5,814 nucleotides of DNA from Leptospira alexanderi serovar Manhao 3 str. L 60 (GTDB taxonomy: Bacteria; Spirochaetota; Leptospiria; Leptospirales; Leptospiraceae), in assembly GCF_000243815.2 (NCBI RefSeq), contig NZ_AHMT02000058.1, positions 1 to 5,814 of the forward strand. Reading direction: 5' to 3'. Position numbers and translations under genes: made by a program. This document shows, piece after piece, positions 1-5,814 of this stretch. The first letter of the stretch is position 1, and every line of letters starts with the position of its first letter. Under the pieces are notes generated by a model, which saw only the letters and a list, made by a program, of their open reading frames with translations, had not been told where the DNA came from and did not search any database.

Positions 1-318
1 AAAATCGCAAAAAGATTTTAATAGTTTGGGATAATCTATCTGCTCATAAAAGCAAAGCAATGAATGAATTTTTAAAAGCAAATGAGAAAAGGCTTCGAGT
101 AGAATTTTTGCCTCCTTATGCTCCGGAGTTAAATCCTCAAGAATATATCTGGTGTCGTTGGAAGAAAAACTATATGGCTAATTTTTGTCCGGAGAATCTT
201 AGCCAATTGATTCAAAGAACTAAATCTACTTTAGGTATATTGAAATCAAATACAATCAGTTTTGATAGTTATTGGAAACAAGCTGGCATTTAGGTACTCA
301 TTTTTATAGGGATCAGTA
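1..318 (+). mobile_element. IS630-like element, 3' part, copy 1 (cut by window edge)
   Basis: Right-hand part of an IS630/Tc1-mariner-type insertion sequence. The right boundary is deduced by comparison with the second copy (679-992). The two copies stay alignable through the transposase stop and a short non-coding tail ending ggatcagta, and then diverge completely. The last two bases (317-318) are TA, the dinucleotide that this family targets and duplicates. Seen from outside, the element end therefore begins TACTGATCC. The left end lies outside the window. The DNA beyond the boundary is a minus-strand IS5-type transposase gene, so this copy appears to have inserted into another insertion sequence. 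Confidence 0.75.
3..293 (+). pseudogene. IS630-family transposase, C-terminal fragment (5' cut by window edge)
   Basis: The frame is open from the window edge to TAG at 291-293 and gives about 96 residues. It carries the last two acidic residues of a DDE transposase. The first is the Asp in [10 protein letters not shown] (Asp codon 30-32), which matches the IS630 'D-N-x-x-x-H' block. The second is the Glu in [14 protein letters not shown] (Glu codon 141-143), which matches the family's 'P-x-L-N-P-x-E-x-x-W' block, about 36 residues further on. The tail with MANFCPENL and a final YWKQAGI also suits the family. The catalytic core would cut and join DNA at TA sites. The N-terminal helix-turn-helix and first Asp lie outside the window, so whether the full gene is intact cannot be judged. 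The ATG at 60 is internal and not a real start. Unlike the second copy, this one has no frameshift after the Glu. Confidence 0.8.
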
Positions 319-636
<318 letters not shown>

Positions 637-678
637 TCGTATAACTTCGTATAATGTATGCTATACGAAGTTATTACG
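637..678. other. 454 Titanium paired-end linker containing a perfect loxP site (assembly artefact)
   Basis: Positions 641-674 are a perfect 34-bp loxP site: two 13-bp inverted arms (ataacttcgtata and its complement) around the 8-bp spacer atgtatgc. The bases TCGT before it and TACG after it complete a 42-bp block that, from memory, equals the circularisation linker of 454 Titanium paired-end libraries. loxP belongs to phage P1 and would not be expected in an insertion-sequence graveyard. The likely explanation is an untrimmed linker from a chimeric mate-pair read built into the contig. Sequences on either side then come from two ends of a circularised fragment and are probably several kilobases apart in the genome. 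An engineered loxP scar would give the same core, but the matching arms make that less likely. Confidence 0.93.
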
Positions 679-967
679 CGCAAAAAGTATTTAATAGTTT
701 GGGATAATCTATCTGCTCATAAAAGCAAAGCAATGAATGAATTTTTAAAAGCAAATGAGAAAAGGCTTCGAGTAGAATTTTTGCCTCCTTATGCTCCGGA
801 GTTAAATCCGCAAGAATATATCTGGTGTCGTTGGAAAGAAAAACTATATGGCTAATTTTTGTCCGGAGAATCTTAGCCAATTGATTCAAAGAACTAAATC
901 TACTTTAGGTATATTGAAATCAAATACAATCAGTTTCGATAGTTATTGGAGACAAGCTGGTATTTAG
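679..967 (+). pseudogene. IS630-family transposase, C-terminal fragment, frameshifted
   Basis: This has the same DDE transposase C-terminus as 3-293, with [10 protein letters not shown] and [10 protein letters not shown] both present. After the catalytic Glu an extra A in 'ggaaaga' (about 836-839; copy 1 has 'ggaaga') shifts the frame. The protein then reads WKEKLYG and stops at 853-855 instead of continuing into MANFCPENL. The lost frame resumes and ends at TAG 965-967. The copy 1 reading is taken as ancestral because M-A-N-F-C-P is typical of the family. The apparent ATG start at 658 lies inside the linker, so the ORF it seems to open is spurious. The extra A could be a real mutation or a homopolymer read error. 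Confidence 0.75.
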
Positions 968-992
968 GTACTCATTTTTATATGGATCAGTA
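679..992 (+). mobile_element. IS630-like element, 3' part, copy 2 (left side lost at the linker)
   Basis: This stretch repeats positions 6-318 with seven substitutions and one inserted base, so it is a distinct, slightly diverged copy of the element. Its left edge is the linker and not a natural element end. Its right edge is the TA at 991-992, after which the sequence differs from the flank of copy 1. The right flank is a coding remnant (993-1355) that enters in an open frame, which suggests this copy inserted into a gene. Confidence 0.75.
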
Positions 993-1355
993 ATATTTTG
1001 TTTTGATGCGAAAGAAAATATAGAATTATTAAATCTGGCGACTTCGATTAATGACTTAATTTTTGAAGAGTCCACGCAAAGACCGGAGTTGATCGGCAAT
1101 ATGATACCAAGTCAAATTAATAAATTTCAAATTATTAAGAGACAAAGGGAGCTGCATCGAGAAGAAATAGAATTATTATTGAAACTTAAATTTGAAAATT
1201 CGAATATTCCTTCGATAGTAAATTGTGTTAATATTCTAACTGATAACCCGCATGAATTAGAATTCAATTTGCCTAATATACCTACGGAAGAACTTTCAAG
1301 GATTAAAGATTGGCCAATCTGGAATCTTTATCTAAGAAATAAAAATATAAAATAG
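993..1355 (+). pseudogene. Unrecognised protein, C-terminal remnant cut by IS630
   Basis: An open frame runs from the IS630 right end at 992 to TAG at 1353-1355, about 120 residues. It starts IFCFDAKENIELLNLA and ends WNLYLRNKNIK. A TTG at 1089 could serve as a start, but reading is open and protein-like from the IS boundary, with 32 further residues upstream. The simplest view is that IS630 removed or separated the 5' part of the gene. The protein looks soluble, mixed helical and charged (REEIELLLKLKFE-like stretch), with no signal peptide, membrane segment or catalytic motif that I recognise. No function is proposed. A short independently expressed protein from TTG 1089 or ATG 1101 is the alternative. 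Confidence 0.5.
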
Positions 1356-1360
1356 CGGTC

Positions 1361-1486
1361 TTATTTTTTTAAAAAATTTGAATTAAGATAGAAGCCAAAA
1401 AACCAAAGCATAGCCGCTAGAAGAAATAGTATAAAAAGGGTAGCCATAACACGCAATTTAGGATGCGCCTGAAATTCTTTATCCAT
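1361..1486 (-). CDS. Possible 41-residue single-pass membrane peptide
   Basis: On the minus strand, ATG at 1486-1484 opens a 41-codon frame ending TAA at 1363-1361. Residues 1-13 are polar (MDKEFQAHPKLRV). Residues 14-34 are one strongly hydrophobic stretch (MATLFILFLLAAMLWFFGFYL), followed by NSNFLKK. That is the layout of a small inner-membrane protein with the N-terminus probably cytoplasmic. It converges on the remnant ending at 1355, with only five bases between the stops. Upstream the frame stays open to about position 1590, but there it lies antisense to a recognisable exonuclease fragment. It may thus be the tail of a truncated gene fused to other DNA. There is no clear ribosome binding site. 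It could be a chance ORF, but the polarity pattern is better than expected by chance. Confidence 0.35.
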   Translation of the reverse strand: MDKEFQAHPKLRVMATLFILFLLAAMLWFFGFYLNSNFLKK

Positions 1487-1811
1487 TAAATATTCGAACC
1501 AGGAAATTAAATTATTTATCTTTTGAACATGGATTAATGCCTTTTCAAAGCCATAGAGCTCTATTTGACGTTCTAACCATGTTGAATATACTTAGTAAAT
1601 ATAATATAGATGAAATAATAAAATGCGCTCAATCACCCCTTTTAAGAGTAACCGCACACTTGGATTTTGATAATAAAGATTTAGCAATCAAATCGGGTTT
1701 TCACTGGAATAAAGAAAAAAAATATGGGCCAAAGTAACACGTGAAGAAATGTTAAAAAAAGAAAATTTAGATTTTAAAATAGAAAAAGAAATTATTTATC
1801 AAAATACTTAA
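1462..1811 (+). pseudogene. DnaQ-like 3'-5' exonuclease, 3' fragment with frameshift
   Basis: The frame following TAG at 1459-1461 reads TRKLNYLSFEHGL, then SHRALFDVLTMLNILSKYN. H-R-A-L-F-D (His codon 1552, Asp codon 1567) is the Exo III motif HxAxxD of the DEDDh exonuclease superfamily, which removes nucleotides from 3' ends in proofreading or repair. The Exo I (DxE) and Exo II motifs are missing, so the 5' half is gone and no activity is expected. A C-terminal extension follows (LRVTAHLDFDNKDLAIKSGFHWNKEKK). In the present sequence the frame ends at TAA 1735-1737. One more A in the eight-A run at 1715-1722 would let it continue as IWAKVTREEMLKKENLDF to TAA 1809-1811. Similarity before about 1492 is unclear, so the true left break may lie there. 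No functional start is apparent; ATG 1537 lies within the fragment. Confidence 0.65.
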
Positions 1812-1840
1812 AATAAAACTTAGATTCAGCTAAATGGAAA

Positions 1841-1856
1841 AGTTTTTTAAAAAACT
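1841..1856. repeat. Perfect 16-bp AT-rich palindrome
   Basis: The sequence agttttttaaaaaact is its own reverse complement. It lies 30 bases after the restored stop of the exonuclease fragment. As RNA it would give a weak stem with no loop, so a terminator is doubtful. A protein-binding site or chance in AT-rich DNA are alternatives. Confidence 0.4.
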
Positions 1857-1950
1857 ACAGTAACAGTATTTACTTCACAGTTTCTTCTAAAAGAAATCCG
1901 AAATTTACGACTCCATTTTTGACGAATTGTGGATTAGTTCTGAAGATATT

Positions 1951-1973
1951 TACTTTTTTATTTTAAAAAAGTA
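1951..1973. terminator. AT-rich hairpin, possible weak bidirectional terminator
   Basis: TACTTTTTT at 1951-1959 pairs with AAAAAAGTA at 1965-1973 around the 5-base loop ATTTT. The nine pairs include only one G-C, so the stem is weak. There is no trailing T-tract on the plus strand. It sits in the gap before the 2046 ORF and could separate it from the gene remnants upstream. Confidence 0.2.
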
Positions 1974-2045
1974 GATTAGTGCCTTATTCTTATATTATTT
2001 TTCGTTGTAGTAATTTTGTCCTTTTTCATTTTTGTATTCAGCTCA

Positions 2046-2237
2046 ATGAATACTGAGATAAATGAAACTGTCGAAAAATCCCTTTGGGATCAAATGAAAT
2101 CCTCTTTAAACGAACGAGTGGGAAGCCCATTTTATTTTTCTTTTGCGATTTCCTTGTTAATGTGGAATTGGGATATTTTTTATATTCTACTCTTTGAAAG
2201 TTATAGCTATGAAAAGCTTAGCTTCCAACTTTTTTAA
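2046..2237 (+). CDS. Short hypothetical membrane protein, probably C-terminally truncated
   Basis: From ATG 2046 this gives 63 residues beginning MNTEINETVEKSLWDQMKSS. A hydrophilic helix of about 30 residues with ERVGSPFYFSF leads into a hydrophobic, Trp-rich segment at about residues 29-49 (SFAISLLMWNWDIFYILLF). It then ends with YSYEKLSFQLF. The 'ERVGSP..fSF.iS.LmwNWd' pattern resembles the N-terminus of longer two-helix membrane proteins, in which more sequence would follow. The stop sits just after a six-T run (2230-2235). One extra T would move reading into a frame open up to hamA, but that continuation does not look like a membrane protein. A TTG at 2016 would add a second hydrophobic stretch. 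ATG is preferred, although no ribosome binding site is visible for either. It ends 47 bases before hamA on the same strand and could be co-transcribed with it. No function is assigned. Confidence 0.45.
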   Translation: MNTEINETVEKSLWDQMKSSLNERVGSPFYFSFAISLLMWNWDIFYILLFESYSYEKLSFQLF

Positions 2238-2265
2238 TAGGTAGTTTTGAGACGGGTTTTAAAGT

Positions 2266-2272
2266 AAGGAAG
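2266..2272 (+). promoter_or_regulatory. Probable ribosome binding site of hamA
   Basis: The sequence aaggaag is complementary to the 3' end of 16S rRNA and lies 12 bases before ATG 2285, slightly farther than ideal. It supports this start, since no ATG, GTG or TTG occurs upstream in frame before the stop at 2219-2221. Confidence 0.4.
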
Positions 2273-2284
2273 TTCTTAAAAATA

Positions 2285-3190
2285 ATGGAATTAAAAACTA
2301 GTGTTCCAAAAAACTTTTTAGATTTGTTTTATAACGAGATTGAATGCGAGATTCCAGACACTCAATCTAAATTAAATCTTAGAATTCTTAAGATTGAGAA
2401 TAATCGATTTTGCTATGATGATCTTGTTGAGAAATTAGCTGAATGTGTAGTGCATTTTACACTTTCAAGAACATCTTTAGAAGATTTATCAGTAGAAGGA
2501 AAATATTCGAAGCCATATCGTGAAGCTGTTAGGCGTTTTAGAGACTACACAAACAATGATGGTGAAGCTGGTGAACTACTTTTATATTGTTTCTTAGAAG
2601 CACATTTAAATGCGCCCAAAATTGTATCAAAGTTAGAATTGAAAACTTCATCAAATGACTATGTAAAGGGCTCAGACGGTGTACATATTTTAAAATTAGA
2701 TGATAAAGAATATCAATTAATATTCGGAGAGTCTAAACTACATACTGGACTTACATCAAGTTTGTCAGAAGCATTTCAATCTATTCATGATTTTATTTAC
2801 CGTCCGAAAAATAATATAAATCATGAAATTAGCATAATAAATACACAACTACTTAAAGAAGCTTATGACGAAGATTTGTATAAGCTTATAAAAGAAATTA
2901 TTATTCCCAAAGCCAATCATCCTAAAGAAATTAAAAAGGACAACGCATTCGCTATTTTCGCAGGATTCAATATCGAATTATCGGATGTTGAGAAAAAAAT
3001 GGGAAATCGTGAATTCGAGATTCACCTTAGGAATCGGATTCGTTCTGAGGTAGAAGGGAAAAAAGAAAATATTAAAAATAAAATACAACAACATCAACTT
3101 TACGGATACACATTTTATACTTATATATTTCCATTTATTGATATAGAAAATACTAGAAAGAAAATAATTCAAAAATTAACAACACCATGA
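2285..3190 (+). CDS. hamA: Hachiman anti-phage system nuclease HamA (DUF1837)
   Basis: A 301-residue protein recognised as the DUF1837/HamA effector of the Hachiman defence system, a DNA-cutting partner of the helicase HamB. The diagnostic core lies at about residues 93-170. It contains GEAGELLLYCFLEAHL (93-108) with candidate acidic residues E94/E97, then GSDGVHIL with D131 (129-136). Next is FGESKLH (147-153), giving E149-x-K151. Together these form a PD-(D/E)xK-like active site with all key residues present, so the nuclease should be active. The N-terminal 90 residues and the charged helical C-terminus (about 190-301) probably contact HamB. There is no signal peptide or membrane segment, so it is cytoplasmic. 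The stop TGA overlaps the hamB start as ATGA, indicating one operon with coupled translation. Family assignment rests on motif recognition and on the partner gene. The catalytic role of individual residues is inferred. Confidence 0.88.
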   Translation: MELKTSVPKNFLDLFYNEIECEIPDTQSKLNLRILKIENNRFCYDDLVEKLAECVVHFTLSRTSLEDLSVEGKYSKPYREAVRRFRDYTNNDGEAGELLLYCFLEAHLNAPKIVSKLELKTSSNDYVKGSDGVHILKLDDKEYQLIFGESKLHTGLTSSLSEAFQSIHDFIYRPKNNINHEISIINTQLLKEAYDEDLYKLIKEIIIPKANHPKEIKKDNAFAIFAGFNIELSDVEKKMGNREFEIHLRNRIRSEVEGKKENIKNKIQQHQLYGYTFYTYIFPFIDIENTRKKIIQKLTTP

Positions 3191-5772
3191 TAATTGATAA
3201 GTTAACTGAAGATATATTGCAAGATGAATATTTCTGGCAACTATTTAAGAAAGCATCAAAAATGTTGGCTCATAACCTATTTCATGATAATATAAATGAT
3301 AATTATTTTTCACAAAAAGATCTTTGCGATTTACTTCGATACGCAGACATTCTTTCTAATTCAAATAAACCTCAAGCAAGAAATAAATCTTACCAAATCA
3401 TTGCGACACTAAATGAGTATTATAGGAATGATCCTAAATATAGAACAGTATCTCACGCCGTATTCGCGAAATTGGGTAATTTCCCTGGTATTAATTATCT
3501 CTCCGTCTCTGATAAGAACAAATCGGAATTACCATTTGATCGCGATATTGAAAAGAAAATTAAAGAAAAGAAACAAGAAATACCAAATTCCGATGGGCTA
3601 ATATTCACTGATGTTCAATTTGATCTTTTTGAAAAATTAAGTAACTCAGATTACTTTAGTTTTTCAGGCCCAACGTCAATGGGTAAATCTTTTATTATCA
3701 AATCAATGATTAGAAAGATTATATCATCAGACAAAAAAAGTAATATTATCTTAATGGTTCCCACAAGGGCGCTAATTGCCCAGTTTTCTAATGACTTGAG
3801 GAAAGAATTTAATAACACTTTAATAGAATATGGCTATAAAATCATGACTACATCATCTGTATCGGACATCCTAACAGAAGAGAAGTCATCGTATTTATTT
3901 ATATTAACACCGGAACGATTGCTTAGTTTTTTATCAAATAAGAAAAGTCCAAATATTACATATCTTTTTATAGATGAAGCGCATAAACTTGCTTCGATAT
4001 TGGATATGCGAAGTATTACCGCATATACTGCAGTTGAGAAGGCAATCAAAGCAAACCGAGAAATTAAACTTTTTTTCTCTGCGCCAAACGTATCTAATCC
4101 AGATATTTTTTTGAAACTTTTTAATAAAGAGAAACCTAATACATACCATACTATTGAATCTCCAGTATCACAAAACATCTTCTTTGTGGATCTAATTAAG
4201 AGCGAAGTAACTCACTTTACAGGGTATGAAAAATATTTGTTTACGCCAGAAGTCTTAAAATCAATTAAAAAGGGCGATGAATTTATTCGAAAAATTGGGT
4301 CCGGTGAGAGTAACATTGTTTATTGTAGTGCAAAGGCTAAGACTATAAGTAAAGCTATGGAACTTTATAATATATTAGAACAAGATGAAGAGGATGACTT
4401 TTATAAAAGTAATGAAATAATCTCTAAACAAATTAAAAATTATATTCATGAAGAATATTATTTGGCAAAATTATTAAAAAGAGGAGTTGCTTACCATTTC
4501 GGTAATCTTCCTCAGTTAATAAGAAATAAAATCGAATTTCTTTTTAAAGAAGGGAAGATTTCATATTTATTCTGTACTTCAACTTTATTGGAAGGTGTTA
4601 ATATGCCTTCAAAAAATATCTTTATTCTTAATAATAAAAAAGGAAATACAAATCTTGAAAAAATAGACTTTTGGAATTTAGCTGGTCGCGCAGGAAGATT
4701 AAAATTTGAACTTTCAGGCAATATATTTTGTTTAAGAGAAACGGAAAAGGAATGGAAATCAAAGAATTTGTTAGATGATAGTGAAAAAATTCAAATTGAA
4801 CCGACTATCGAAAGGCATATTAATAAAAATTTAAAGGAAATTGAAAAAATAATTAAAGACCAAGAAGGTCAAATTGATAAAAAAAAACTTAAAGAAATTC
4901 TGAAATATATTGCAAATGTAATAAGTATCGATACGTTAGAAATTACTTCAGATTACAAAAGTAATATAATTAAGAAATTAATCGAAGAAAATAAAGATCA
5001 AATTATTGAGCTTTCTAAAAATAAATTTAAGAATCTTGAAGTTCCGATTAGTATCTTAAATGTAAATCAATCGATCAAAGTAGCAATCCAAGACAAAGCA
5101 TATAAAAAATTAAAATCTTTCTCTAATAAAGAAGATATTAAATTACCGGCAAGAGTTGATTACAATCTTGCAGTAGTTTGGTTGAATAGACTTCACGAAT
5201 TATTTGAATGGGAAACAGAAGAAAAAGAAATATTCAAAAGAACGAACGATGCTAGTAAAAAAAGGAATATGTTATCATATTATGCTCTACTTATGAATAA
5301 ATGGATAAATGGAGAACCATTAAGTTTAATTATCTCACATTCTTTGAAATATCATAGAGATAATGCTATTCAAATTTACGACGAGAATAGAAAAATTGAG
5401 ATATTTAATAATACTGCAAAACATATAAATATTGTAATCGGCAATATTATTGACGATATTGAGAATGTTTTACGATTTTCCTTTGAAAAATATTTTAATA
5501 ACTATTATAGCATATTAGTAGAAATTTTAGGAGAAGATAATGCCGGTCCTAATTGGGCGATATTTCTAGAATATGGATCCCAGAATCCCACTATCATTGA
5601 TCTTCAAATAGCAGGTCTTTCACGTCACTCCGCAAATTTTTTATTTAAGAATCATACTAACTGTTTAAATATCGAAAAGGGTAAAGTAATTTCTATTAAT
5701 AAAGAAAAATTAAGGTCTTCAATGAATAATGAAAGTATCGAATATGAAGAAATTAGTTCATTATTCTTTTAA
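3187..5772 (+). CDS. hamB: Hachiman anti-phage system helicase HamB (SF2)
   Basis: An 861-residue superfamily 2 helicase, full length for HamB. It has an N-terminal helical region (about 1-135). The ATPase core carries a Q-like motif FTDVQFDLF (140-148, Q144), Walker A GPTSMGKS (161-168, K167), Ia VPTRALIAQ (191-199), Ib TPERL (241-245) and II DEAH (263-266). Motif III is SAP (298-300) where SAT is commonest. The second RecA lobe carries IV NIVYCSAK (376-383), V TSTLLEGVNMPSKN (464-477) and VI NLAGRAGR (497-504). The layout is Ski2-like. Residues from about 540 to 861 are charged and helical, without a motif I know. In studied Hachiman systems HamB uses ATP to survey DNA and restrains or releases HamA when phage-associated or damaged DNA is met. 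ATG 3187 overlaps the hamA stop by four bases and has no good ribosome binding site, so translation probably depends on hamA. The frame is uninterrupted. Confidence 0.9.
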   Translation: MIIDKLTEDILQDEYFWQLFKKASKMLAHNLFHDNINDNYFSQKDLCDLLRYADILSNSNKPQARNKSYQIIATLNEYYRNDPKYRTVSHAVFAKLGNFPGINYLSVSDKNKSELPFDRDIEKKIKEKKQEIPNSDGLIFTDVQFDLFEKLSNSDYFSFSGPTSMGKSFIIKSMIRKIISSDKKSNIILMVPTRALIAQFSNDLRKEFNNTLIEYGYKIMTTSSVSDILTEEKSSYLFILTPERLLSFLSNKKSPNITYLFIDEAHKLASILDMRSITAYTAVEKAIKANREIKLFFSAPNVSNPDIFLKLFNKEKPNTYHTIESPVSQNIFFVDLIKSEVTHFTGYEKYLFTPEVLKSIKKGDEFIRKIGSGESNIVYCSAKAKTISKAMELYNILEQDEEDDFYKSNEIISKQIKNYIHEEYYLAKLLKRGVAYHFGNLPQLIRNKIEFLFKEGKISYLFCTSTLLEGVNMPSKNIFILNNKKGNTNLEKIDFWNLAGRAGRLKFELSGNIFCLRETEKEWKSKNLLDDSEKIQIEPTIERHINKNLKEIEKIIKDQEGQIDKKKLKEILKYIANVISIDTLEITSDYKSNIIKKLIEENKDQIIELSKNKFKNLEVPISILNVNQSIKVAIQDKAYKKLKSFSNKEDIKLPARVDYNLAVVWLNRLHELFEWETEEKEIFKRTNDASKKRNMLSYYALLMNKWINGEPLSLIISHSLKYHRDNAIQIYDENRKIEIFNNTAKHINIVIGNIIDDIENVLRFSFEKYFNNYYSILVEILGEDNAGPNWAIFLEYGSQNPTIIDLQIAGLSRHSANFLFKNHTNCLNIEKGKVISINKEKLRSSMNNESIEYEEISSLFF

Positions 5773-5814
5773 TTATACTGGTAATGAATTATCCCTTGAG
5801 TAAAGAAACTTAAA

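Larger units (their letters stand above)
1812..2045. other. AT-rich stretch without a recognisable gene
   Basis: No convincing coding frame on either strand. The only structure I can see is a perfect 16-bp palindrome at 1841-1856 and a 9-bp-stem hairpin at 1951-1973. From 1980 the plus strand is open in frame with the next ORF and would encode a very hydrophobic run (about LILILFFVVVILSFFIFVF). It has no ATG, and the T-richness may just be upstream regulatory DNA. I find no clear -35/-10 pair. Confidence 0.5.

Noticed and set aside
641..674. loxP as a natural phage P1 recombination site or attachment site
   Set aside because: No phage P1 gene or recombinase is nearby, and the four extra bases on each side match a sequencing linker, so an artefact explains it better.
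658..855. A 65-residue plus-strand ORF starting at ATG 658
   Set aside because: The ATG and the first six codons lie inside the linker/loxP block. The rest is the frameshifted IS630 transposase fragment, already annotated from 679.
674..889. Minus-strand ORF of 71 codons
   Set aside because: It is antisense to the IS630 transposase fragment, which has clear catalytic motifs, and its own translation shows no recognisable family.
2154..2222. Possible -35/-10 promoter pairs before hamA (TTGTTA 2154, TTGAAA 2194, TATATT 2181)
   Set aside because: Spacings of about 14 or 21 bases, or a missing -10, do not fit a standard promoter. In such AT-rich DNA these hexamers are expected by chance.
3413..3601. 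Plus-strand ORF of 62 codons in another frame
   Set aside because: It lies wholly inside hamB, with no separate ribosome binding site and no recognisable product.
3834..4178. Minus-strand ORF of 114 codons, and shorter ones at 2978-3172, 3934-4149 and 4512-4721
   Set aside because: All are antisense to hamA or hamB, whose frames are long and carry well-placed conserved motifs. They are chance open frames.
5773..5814. Terminator after hamB
   Set aside because: The 42 bases left show no stem-loop with a T-run; any terminator would lie beyond the window.

Overview
This AT-rich window holds a two-gene anti-phage defence operon of the Hachiman type (hamA 2285-3190, hamB 3187-5772). Upstream lie about 2.2 kb of insertion-sequence pieces and broken genes, and an exact sequencing-adapter sequence. 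The host cannot be named from sequence alone. The AT-rich composition and the mix of IS630- and IS5-type remnants would suit a spirochaete such as Leptospira, but this is a low-confidence guess.

Positions 1-992: two diverged copies (about 97% identical) of the 3' end of an IS630-like element lie at 1-318 and 679-992. Between them, on the minus strand, is part of an IS5-type transposase gene (319-636). It abuts the first IS630 copy at a TA dinucleotide, as if IS630 had inserted into it. At 637-678 is a 42-bp block with a perfect 34-bp loxP core (641-674). To my recollection its 4-base arms match the 454 Titanium paired-end circularisation linker. The DNA left and right of 637-678 is therefore probably not contiguous in the real genome, and the order in 1-678 should not be trusted.

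Positions 993-2284: a gene-remnant zone. It contains the C-terminal part of an unrecognised protein cut by the second IS630 copy (993-1355) and a possible minus-strand 41-residue membrane peptide (1361-1486). It also contains the 3' part of a DnaQ-like (DEDDh) exonuclease gene, frameshifted in an eight-A run (1462-1811), an AT-rich non-coding stretch with two palindromes (1812-2045), and a short, probably truncated membrane-protein ORF (2046-2237).

Positions 2285-5772: hamA encodes a DUF1837-type nuclease with D131 and E149-x-K151. hamB encodes an SF2 helicase with all the expected motifs. They overlap by ATGA, so they are probably translationally coupled. Both frames are intact and key residues are present, so the system looks functional. 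In known Hachiman systems the helicase senses aberrant DNA and controls the nuclease. The last 42 bases hold no visible gene or terminator. The defence system is a described type. I see no wholly new system here; the most unusual observation is the adapter-derived loxP junction.
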